Assembly: GCA_039602395.1 (NCBI GenBank)
Contig: JBCNJP010000019.1
Location: forward strand, 3,357,708 to 3,421,707
Origin: Deinandra increscens subsp. villosa
Taxonomy: Eukaryota; Streptophyta; Magnoliopsida; Asterales; Asteraceae
Length of the DNA: 64,000 bases
Direction of reading: 5' to 3'
The notes under the pieces were generated by a model, which worked only from the letters and a program-made list of their open reading frames with translations, ran no database searches and was not told where the DNA came from. This document shows, piece by piece, positions 21,561-31,723 of this stretch. Every line of letters starts with the position of its first letter. The stretch's first letter is position 1. Position numbers and translations under genes: made by a program.

Positions 21561-23288
21561 AAAGGGAACTAATAATAACTCCTTCTAGGAGGATTAACCA
21601 AATAACTAAATCTTAATGGATAAAGCTTTTGATCCTAAGGCTTAGATTCATCCGATCTTTTGTGAGGTTGATATTAGTCCAAGGATACAAAGGTAATTTA
21701 CTCTTCTGATTCCTTTTCTTTTAGATCAGATACACACCTCTCTCTCTTATCTCATTTCTAATTGTCTGCACTTCCTCATTTACCTCTCTCAATTGGGTAA
21801 GATGAGAAGGATAAAGGAGTAGATCCGTGCTCGAATCCGCCCCATTCCGCTGCTTCGATGATTTTACCAGTGGATGTTTGTTCTCCCTGGCGACCTACTC
21901 CGATGCTACCACCGCCACTACCCTCGCCGTTACGGATCCCTGCTTGCTACGACAACTACTATCCCGACGCCACAGATTCGTGCTTCCTTTCGCTGTTTCA
22001 GCCGTCTCCGTCTTCGTCTTCCCTTCCGCCATTTCAGATGTAAGAATCTGGAGGCACAGTTTTGGGTTTTAATTAAAACGTTTACTTTTTACAAAGCATA
22101 ACTTTTTAGTATAAATTTTCTTTGCAGATTTTGAAATCGAACCCAAAGTGGGTTTTATTAAAATGGTTTACTTTAAATGTATTACTTTACAAAACAAAGC
22201 AAGATCCACCCAAGTTTGTTTACTATGCTCGAGATATTGGTTTACTTTAATTTTCGTTGCAGATTTTGAAATCAAACTCATGTCTTCATGATAGCACCGA
22301 TTTTGTTTTTCTTTTTCCTCTTCTTTTTTCCTCTTTCCGATTTTTTTTTCTGTTCCCTTTTTTATTTATCTTTTTTGTATGAAAATTTAAATGATGAAGC
22401 GACGGATGGCTATTTTGTGTGAATGATATGACCATAATGGATCCCATTTAATGTTTTTAATTTTTTGATGGTTATTTTATAAGAATTTCTTCATGTAAAT
22501 AAGGAGTTTATATTATATGTATTTTTAAAGTAAACTTATGGATAGATTTTGAATGATTTATTTGTATTAGTGTTATACATATTGATGCATTTGTAGGTTG
22601 TAATATATAGCATTAGTGTTTTATATGCATATTGATGCATTTGTATGTTGTAATATATGCATATGTGGTTGTACCTAAGTAAAAATAATGATGTTAGTGG
22701 TTGTAACACTAATGCTACATCGTACGTCTGAGATATTGATGCATTTATAGTTTGTAATATATGCATATGCAGTTGTACCTAAGTAGAAACAATGATGTTA
22801 GTGGTTGTAATACCAATGGTATATCGTACGTATGAGATATTAATACATTTATATTTTGTAATATATGCATATGCAGTTGCACCTAAGTAGAAACATCGAT
22901 GCTACCGGTTATGAATGTATGGATGTAATTTTATTCTTTGTTAACAATTATGACAATGATGTTAGTGGTTCTAACACTAGTGCTAAATCTTACGTCTGAG
23001 AAAACGACAATAAAAAACGTCGAGACTATAACAAAATTAAAGATAAAAATGCGACGAGTTTAACGGTGCAACTTTTATAAAAAACCGACGAAGTATAAAA
23101 TAGTTATGGACTTTTTAAAATGAAAGGGGGTTTTTATATGATTATGTACATTGACAGTTTTGCCCTTTTGAAATAAAAAAAAAGAAATGACAAGTGTCAT
23201 AATCTAGTGAAATCTGAATTTTTTAAACCATTAGATGTTGGTTAGTTAGTTATTGCTCTAAGACATGGTTAATATCTATCCCTTCCCC
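21558..23288. mobile_element. 1.7-kb (TA)n-flanked non-autonomous element, Mutator-like relative
   Basis: Bounded by (TA)n on both sides. The left end AAGGAAAGGGAACTAATAAT and the inverted right end GGGGAAGGGATAGATATTAA are similar. The left 50 bp match the left end of the transposase-bearing unit at 25387 (shared GGGAAC, then ATTAACCAAATAAC). Inside, 21800-22080 is a leader-like GC-richer tract. At 22580-22920 three tandem versions of a unit of about 100-125 bp repeat 'TTTGTAATATATGCATATGC' followed by 'GATGTTAGTGGTTGTAA'. No functional frame is found. Confidence 0.7.
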
Positions 23289-23314
23289 TATATATATATA
23301 TATATATATATATA

Positions 23315-24828
23315 GGATGTGGTTCAAGAGAAAACCAAACTAAATCTAGAAAACCAAGAAAACTAATTACAACCAATCTCTTCCTTTTTATATTTATTTA
23401 AAATAGAAAAGGTTAGTAATGTAATTTGACCACTACTCTAATTAATTAATAAATTAACTATTTAATACAAAACAGTTTCCTAATTTGTCTCATCTATCTC
23501 TTCTTTCTTTCCTGCTCTATCTTATGTATTATTCATGTATTACTTGTTTATCTTGAGGTTACATATATGTATCTGCTCATTGAAGTTATATGTTATCAGT
23601 TATTATCCGCCAAGAGCATCACAATAAATGAGTCTATAGGTTACATATACGTAACCACTTATAATAAGGTTTATAATCTGATTTTCATCAGGTTACTTCT
23701 ATTACTATCTCGTTGTACTATATATGTAATCATGTATCAAGTTTATCATCATGTTTATGTAAACATAACCACTCATTAGAGTTTATCATCAAGTTACACT
23801 TCATCTTACATATATGTAATCATAAGTTTTCTTGGAAAATAAGAATTTATACCTTTGCAAACATGCTTACATATATGTAATCTTATCTTTTATGTAGAGA
23901 TTAGTATTTATAGCTTCTTAGTTATGATTAAATATATATTACATGTATGTAACTTTGTTAATATATGTTGGTTTGTAAACTATACAATTGGTTTTTACGT
24001 AACCACTTATAATCTTACGTATATGTTATCAATTATTATCCGCCAAGAGCAACATAACAAATGAGTCCATCTAAGGTTACATATACGTAACCACTTATAA
24101 TATGGTTTATAATCTGATTTGTCATCAGGTTACTTCTTTTATTATCTCGTTGTACCATATATGTAATCATGTATCAAGTTTATCATCAGGTTTACGTAAA
24201 CATAACCACTCATTAAAGTTTATCATCAGGTTACAAATTATCTTACATATATGTAATCATAAGTTTTCGTTAACAATAATAATTTATAACTTTGCAAACA
24301 TGATTACATTTATGTAATCTTATCTTTTATGTAGAGATTATAATTTATATTAGTATTTATAGCTTCTTATTTATGATTAAATATTGATTACATGTATGTA
24401 ACTTTGTTTATATATGTTGTTTTGTAAACTATATAACTGGTTTTTACCTATGTAATTACATATACATAATGCGGTTAGCGATGTGCTTACATACATGTAA
24501 GCATGTTTACATATGTCTGTTACGATTACTTAACTTTATTCTAAAAATGATGAAGATGAAGAAAACAAATGAAGATGATTGAATTCTTTTAAAAACGTGT
24601 AATTTATAAGAGAGGGGAGAGAATGTAGAAAATTATTATGGAGTTTTTTAATTATGAAATTGTTATCCTTTTTACCAATTTTGCCACTTACATATTTATT
24701 GTAATTAATGTGAGATTTTTTTTCTTTTTTGAAAATGACATATAATCTTGTCCATTCAATTTTTAATCAATGGCAATTAAATGGTTTCCTTGGTTTTCTA
24801 GAATTGAGTGGTTTTCTCTAGAACTCTC

Positions 24829-24830
<2 letters not shown>
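23315..24830. mobile_element. 1.5-kb (TA)n-flanked element with AGAAAACC termini
   Basis: Bounded by (TA)n. The left end GGATGTGGTTCAAGAGAAAA and the inverted right end GGGAGAGTTCTAGAGAAAAC are both followed by ATCTAGAAAACCAAG-type sequence, giving roughly 45 bp of imperfect inverted repeat. The centre is a tandem duplication of about 430 bp (about 23590-24015 and 24016-24450), studded with palindromes such as TTACATATATGTAA and GGTTACATATACGTAACC. No coding capacity. Confidence 0.78.
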
Positions 24831-24887
<57 letters not shown>

Positions 24888-24890
<3 letters not shown>

Positions 24891-25061
24891 AGAGGATCAT
24901 TTGAGAACTAATTGGTTTAGAGAACTTTTGAGAACTATTTTAAGTCACTAGTGATATTTACATATACCCCTCCCATGAATTGTGGTTGTCCCTCACTGAA
25001 ATTAGAAATTAGTGGTTTAGATTTAGTTATCAAAACAAAAATTTCTCATTTGAACCTAACC
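24888..25061 (+). mobile_element. (TA)n-flanked MITE, copy A5 (174 bp, diverged)
   Basis: Begins GGGAGAGGATCATTTGAGAA and ends TTTGAACCTAACC. It is more diverged internally than A1-A4. Flanked by (TA)n. A lone 48-bp 3' end of the same family follows at 25085-25132. Confidence 0.8.
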
Positions 25062-25084
25062 ATATATATATATATATATATATA

Positions 25085-25132
25085 CATTTCTCAAAAGTTC
25101 TCAAAATAAAAAGTTCTCATTTGAACCTAACC
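25085..25132 (+). mobile_element. Truncated 3' end of the 178-bp family
   Basis: Contains CTCAAAAGTTCTCAAAATAA and ends TTTGAACCTAACCC, i.e. only the right terminus, with (TA)n on both sides. Confidence 0.75.
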
Positions 25133-25153
25133 CTATATATATATATATATATA

Positions 25154-25339
25154 GTGAAAAGTTCATTGTAGACACCTCCATAAGTGTAGACAGGTAGACA
25201 CCTTTTTTCATCATTATATCTGTTGATATAATGGTTATGATTAATTTTTTTTTTCATTTTTCTCATTGTTCAGAAAATTTCACATGTGAGATAGAGTGTC
25301 TATCTGTCTACACTTATTGGGGTGTCTACAATGAACCTC

Positions 25340-25343
<4 letters not shown>
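25154..25343. mobile_element. 190-bp (TA)n-flanked MITE with TGTAGACACC termini
   Basis: Strong terminal inverted repeats of about 48 bp: left GTGAAAAGTTCATTGTAGAC and, inverted from the right, GGGTGAGGTTCATTGTAGAC, both continuing through AAGTGTAGACAG. (TA)n lies on both sides. No coding capacity. Confidence 0.85.
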
Positions 25344-25386
<43 letters not shown>

Positions 25387-25388
<2 letters not shown>

Positions 25389-25788
25389 ATTGGGAACAAT
25401 TACTAACCCCTTCCTATAGCATTAACCAAATAACCCCATATCACCAATCCCCTTATTACAAGTGGCAATGACTCATTTCTACTCTGAAGGGTAATTTCGT
25501 ATTTTCTCCCACACCCACCCTCTCCCACCATTGACTTTCTTTCACCCCTTACCGACGGCACCCTGCAAAAGAAGAGAATCACTGTATCAACCTAGTACTT
25601 ACATCGAGCCTCCCATATTGTACTTCTCCCTCCCCTTTACGTCTCATCTATCTCACCAAAATCTTCATCACCTTCATCCTTTTCCTATAATAAGCCTAAC
25701 AAACCCTAACTTTCTCCAAGAAATCCTTTCCTCAGATTTGTTTTTCGATTTTCTTACCAAAAAATCCCCCAATTTCCGACTGAAATTA
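25387..25788 (+). mobile_element. Left end and leader of a Mutator-like unit
   Basis: Directly after a 43-bp (TA)n. The sequence GGATTGGGAACAATTACTAA and the following ATTAACCAAATAACCCCAT align with the left end of the element at 21558. It runs into a leader rich in CCC/TTC before the transposase ATG. I did not find a matching right end; the unit probably continues to about 38.2 kb or beyond. Confidence 0.6.
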
Positions 25789-28700
25789 ATGGGAGGCGGT
25801 GACCATCCTCCAGATATCGGCGATATGCAAATCGTAACATCAAATCTAGTTGTTCAAGAAGAGGATTATCACGCCGATGTAGATGAAACCATGGATCATC
25901 TGATGATCAACCATCCGTTAAACTATGTTGGAATGGACAAACAAGGTATTTTTTCAGGAAAATTACTATTTTTTGTATGTTTTTTTATCTGTTTAGCATC
26001 TATTGTTCTGTTAATGCTTTGATACACAGATCTCTTTTTTTGTTTCTTTTAACAAGTTATTAATGTGTACACGGATATCTTTTTGTTTACATAAGATCGT
26101 AGATATATTTTTTATAGGACCACTGTTTCTATAATTGAAAAGCCGTCTTTGCATATTTATGTTTCTTAACAAGTTACTAATGTGTACACAGATCTCTTAT
26201 TGTGTTTCTCTAAAAAGTTATTTTGAAAAGCCATCTTTGCATTTTTTATAGAAACACTGTTCTGTTTTTGTTTACCCAGATATCTTTTTGTGTAAGAACC
26301 CATTTTCAAGTACATGTATACGTTTACATTTTAGAAGATATGATTTTATGTTTTTGTTTAGATAAGATCACAGATATATTTTTATGTTTACATCTTTATG
26401 CTTTTTTACATTAACAGAATTATACATTCTTCACCTAACCTTTTATTTATCCACTTTTTTATTTTATTTTTCATGATGTTTATAGTTTTTTATAAGTTAT
26501 TTTTCAACATGTTACAGATGATGGATGATTTATACTAATATATGAATTTTAAACACACGTGGCCTAGAACACATGTTTCATATTTTTTTGCATAACATTA
26601 TATTTAATGACAAGTCTATCATATTTTTCATTTAATGCATAATTCCATTCCATCATTTTTTTTTACAGGAACACATGTTTCATCCCTTTATCAAAGTCCA
26701 AATGGATCAAAGTATTGGGCACCACAGGTCTCCCCCTGTTTCAAACCAGTAGTTGGAACGCTTTTCAACGATTATGAGGAAGTGGAGAATATGTTCACGG
26801 CTTATGCTGAACAATCTGGTTTCTCTGCTCGTGTAACTGCCTATAAAAAGGTGAAAGATGTAATAACTCACAAAGTTATGGCATGTTCCAAGTGTGGCAA
26901 ATCAAAAGCCAAGCCCATCGACACCTTAGACACTGCAACTTTGCTTAACACTAGGGCTAGTACATCCCACTGTACAGATTGCCCGGCGTTGATTAGATAC
27001 AAGCTGATTAGGGGAGACTACAAAGTTCTTCTTTATGCCTTTTCTGAGAATCACAACCATCCGATGGTGCCGTCATATAACATGGACCTTACTCGCAAAG
27101 GCAAACACCTAAACTTTGACGATTACCAATTCGTCCATTCCATGAGTATAAACAAGGTTGGTCCTCAAGTTGCTCACCGTTTACAAACATCATTAAAAGG
27201 CGGGCATCATAATATGCATGGTACCAAAAATACCTTTAAGTCTGCTGCGCGAGAGTTAAGGCTTTTCATCGCTGATCGCGACATGATGCTTGTTGCACAG
27301 AAGCTAAAGGATCGTGCTGAAACCCTTCCAAATTTCTCTTATGAACTTTATCATGAAAAGGGTGAGGTGAAGTATATTTTCTGGGCTGATGACTTCTCGA
27401 AGACAAGTTACAACAATTTTGGTGATGTACTCGCATTCGATGCCACATATTCCACCAACAAGTTAGTTTGTTACATCCTTAATCTTACCTTTTTACATTT
27501 AAATAGGTGCATATACCATTTACATGAAACTTTAATTATTTTTTTACAGTTTTTGTTAAGTTATTATGAAGTTCAGTCTGATTATACTTTTTTAACATTA
27601 TACATTGAACCTCCCCGGTGTTATAAGTGATAACACTGGTGTTAACAGTAAACCCTGTCACCAGAACTATATTGCTATTTGTTTGATTTTTTAATATTAT
27701 TATTATTTATTCTTTTTCTAATTCTGGAAAGTATATGTTTTTGACAGATACAACATGGTCTTTGTGCCCTTTACCGGAGTTGATAACCACAAACGTTGTG
27801 TAACTTTTGGCGCCGGCCTTTTATGTGACGAAACAACCGAATCATACATGTGGCTGATTCGCGCGTTCCTTAAAGTTCACAAAAGGGAACCCGCTCTTGT
27901 TTTAACCGATCAAGACCCCGCTATGAAGTCTGCAATTGACAAGACTTTTGTTTTTGCAATCCACTGATTGTGCATGTGGCACATAATGAAGAAACTCCCC
28001 ACAAATGTTGAACTTGTCTATAATCATATATATATTTTTTTATATCCTTATGTTTTACATAATAATCTCACAATTTCATATTTATATTGTTCCCTTTTTT
28101 TAAAAAATTATTAGTTACTGTTTTTCTATAACTAAACATGATGCAAAAAAAGTTTATATTACACCAGTGCTACAAATTCGTGTACTTTTTTATTCTAACC
28201 ATGGTTATTAACATAAATTTGTATTATTTCTAGATTCTTGTTGCTTTCATTTTTTACTTGTTCCATTCCTTTTGTAGGTTCATGCTGATGTCCTTGAGAA
28301 CAATGATCTTAGGCAGCGGATCCACAAGTTGGTTTGGAATATTTACCTTACTCCAGAAAAGTTCGAAGATCAATGGGCTAGTCTGATAAAGGAATTTAAA
28401 TTGACAAAGTTTTCTTGGTTAAGCGACATGTATGCGATAAGGGAAATGTGGATTCCAGCTTACTTTCGCGAAATCCCAATGTGCTGCTTAATGAAAACAA
28501 CTTCCCGCTGTGAGAGCTCCAATGCTGCATTCAAAGTAAATTCTAGCCATGGCAACACACTTGTTCAATTCCTTATGTGTTATGATTCCTCAATGGACCA
28601 GCAGCGTTACAATCAGCGTATCCTAGAATTTCGTGATGCCAACCAGCTCCCTGTTATCCTTACAGGTCAAGATATTTTAGACAAAATTATAATCATTTTT

Positions 28701-30030
28701 AACACTGTTGCTAACATTTTATGCGGTCACTGTTAAAGTTTTTAACACTGCATGACATCTACTAACACTAACTCTAACACTATAGGAACTTATTTACCTT
28801 TTTACCAGAACACAACACAAACCAGGATTTTACATATCATCAGTGTAATAGTTATTAGAAATATGTAAAATTTTGAAAACATAATATAGTACTATCGTTA
28901 TTAACTAATATATATGAGTTAAGACTTTTTTATCGTTTTACAGGTGAAGATATTGAAAAGCATGCTTCTCAAATATACACTCTTTCAATGTTTGCTGAAG
29001 TTCAGAAAGAAATCATCAGAGGGAAGAATCAATGCTACATCATGAATGTCGATGTTGACGATGGCCACACTGTTTACGATGTTTCCCACATGAATCACCT
29101 CTCGGTGTATATTAACACCTTCAAGGTAAGTTAAATTATCTTCTTAGAACTCTTTTTTATAAATTAAGTTATCAAATGAAAACCTCATATTTTGATGCAA
29201 AACATTATTCTGTAAGAATGGTGTTATATATTGCACTAGTAATATACATCAGAAACTATTTTTTTATTTAAATTAATCAAACTTTTTTACTACCCATCCA
29301 GATGTTAGAATTTCTAACAGCCTGCAGCCCACTTAGGTAACACCATAGCCGGCAGTTTAAGTTTATTTTCCAATCCTCTTTTATTATTAACATTGATATT
29401 ATATTTTTTTTACAAGGTACGGCTGAACAACTTAGAGGATTCTTATGAATGCCCTTGCTTGGGATTTACTCGTAATGGTTATCTCTGTCGACACATTTTC
29501 TCTGTTTTTCGTGTTAATGCCGTCAAAGAAATTCCTGGCCGCTATATAAAAGACCGCTGGCGTCGACAGATTTTACCACCCCGTCTTTATGACATCCCGT
29601 CTAGACTTTCTGTTGAAAACAGTGACTTAGCTGTTATGAGGAGTGAGGTCATGGAGTGCGTTAGTGTTTGCATTGATCGTCTTAGCGACAGTTTGGAGGG
29701 CATGCAACTTTTTGCTGCCGATATAAATGAGCTCAAGAATGGTGTTGTCGCGAAGTATCCTGGGAAATCTGCTGCAAACAAGAGGGCTGGTATAATGGAG
29801 GAATTGATTGGGAAAGTTGATGATGTTTCGCTTGGCCTTACCCCCCCCCCCCACAAGGCATACGTAACAAAGGCTGTGGCACAAACAAGAGGTTGGTTGG
29901 ACCGGGTGAGAAGGCTGTTGAGAAGTCCAAGAGGGCCCCAAGGCTGTGCAGGAATTGCAACACATGGGGTCATCACGATTCCCGCAATTGCAAAAAACAG
30001 GGGAATAGGGAGGCCTCATCTTCCAAGTAG
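25789..30030 (+). pseudogene. FAR1-related / MULE-type transposase, two lesions
   Basis: Six exons: 25789-25945, 26669-27461, 27748-28006, 28278-28665, 28944-29125, 29417-about 30030. All joins keep frame. Order of domains: N-terminal acidic exon; FAR1 zinc-binding domain (FNDYEEVENMFTAYAEQSGF, CSKC, C..C, HNHP); MULE transposase core with 'LAFDATYSTNKYNM', 'VLTDQDPAMKSAI' and the CMWH motif; SWIM finger CPC...CRH in exon 6; and a CCHC knuckle (CRNCNTWGHHDSRNC). Two breaks are seen: CGA to TGA at 27965-27967, just before LCMWH, and a frame slip at the 12-C run 29841-29852 that puts the CCHC knuckle out of frame. MULE transposases cut and paste Mutator-like elements; domesticated relatives (FHY3/FAR1) are transcription factors. 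This copy looks mobile-element-derived and dead. Confidence 0.85.
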
Positions 30031-30880
30031 CCGTATTTTAGCATTAAAAATCCCATGAATTAATTACATCACATTTTGACTAGGATGTTGTTTCTTAAAA
30101 AAACAACCTTCTCTTTTGGGAACAGTCATCTGTTGACACCCCCCCCCCCCTAGGACGTTGTTTACTAAAAAACAACCTTTTTGTTTTGTAGGGGTTTTTC
30201 ATATCCTAGTGTTATTTTAATGATGTAATCCATATGACTATGTAATTCTATGGGATCAATATATAAATATCAGCTTTAGGATCCATATCATTTCTTTTTG
30301 TATCATTTTTTGATGACCCCACTGTTATTTTCCAAGTATTGGTATATTCAGTGTAAATAACTTATTATTCTACATGTGATTTAATTGTTAATTGTCAACA
30401 TAAAATAGCAGTGGGGTTATCATACTATTATGTTTTGTTTAGACTCATTTTTAATAGTTTTAACATAAAATAGCAGTGGTGTTATCAACTATTAAATCTA
30501 CTTCTAAGTATGTACTTGATTTCTTGACAATAAATTCCATACGGGGCATCACCGATAACATTTATAAACTAGTTGGTATATGTAACACTAGTGCTACCAA
30601 TGTATAAAAAGGGCATGATGTGTCGTTTTACGCCTCTAAGATCTGGGTTTTTACATCAAAAGTTAATTGAAAAGCCATCTTTGCATATTTATGTTTCTTA
30701 ACAAGTTATTAATTTGTAAATTTGAGGTCAATAAGTTCAACTAACACCAGGTTCATCTCTTAGGGGTAAGAAACATAATAATAGTATAATTATGTAAGGG
30801 GAAAGTTTACAATTTAACCTTTGCAGATTTTTCCCTACTCATAAGCTTATTATAAGTAAAATTACTGAAGAAGGCACAAA
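30031..30880. other. Region between convergent transposase and Ulp1 genes
   Basis: No exon seen. Contains C-runs near 30140 and several TAACAC..GTG..TA semi-palindromes (for example near 30580). Confidence 0.45.
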
Positions 30881-31594
30881 GGTAAAAAATAATATATTCA
30901 ACTAATACCAGTGATAACAACTTTTAGCGTTATTGTTATTAGTTTTAACATTATTGTTATTAGTTTTAACATATTACATTCTACAACACACCAGTGCTAT
31001 CATTTTGATAGAGTTATTAGTTTTAACATTTTATACAGTAAGCGTAGCGAAATGATCATGTTAATAGTATATTAATGTAAATGTACCACTTTTGTCATCT
31101 TGTCCCCACCCAAAAGCTTTCCCTCTTCAGAAAACAGAGAAAATATAAAAGAAAAATATCTGGAAGCACAAACTAGCACTGGGGTTATCACCAATTACAA
31201 TGCTGCTAATAGTAATAACCGCCTCCATATATCAAAAGGTAAAAAATAATATATTCAACTAATACCAGTGCTAACAACTTTTAGCGTTATTGTTATTAGT
31301 TTTAACATTATTGTTATTAGTTTTAACATGTTACATTCTACAAACACCAGTGCTATCATTTTGATAGAGTTATTAGTTTTAACATTTTATACAGTAAGCG
31401 TAGCGAAATGATCATGTTAATAGTATATTAATGTAAATGTACCACTTTTGTCATCTTGTCCCCACCCAAAAGCTTTCCCTCTTCACAAAACAGAGAAAAT
31501 ATAAAAGAAAAATTTCTGGAAACACAAACTAGCACTGGGGTTATCACCAATTACAATGCTGCTAATAGTAATAACCGCCTCCATATATCAAGAG
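30881..31594. repeat. 357-bp tandem duplication
   Basis: Two head-to-tail copies, 30881-31237 and 31238-31594, nearly identical. Both contain GTAAGCGTAGCGAAATGATC and ACCGCCTCCATATATCAA. Lies between the two convergent genes of the Mutator-like unit. Confidence 0.92.
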
Positions 31595-31723
31595 GGTTGG
31601 TGTTCACATAGTTGTACACCCAGCAGGAAAAGTTCGATACAAAATACAACATATGATTAGACTGTCCATAATCAGTCCCCATGCTTACATACAAAATAGG
31701 AAATCTTGAACATACCAATCAAC

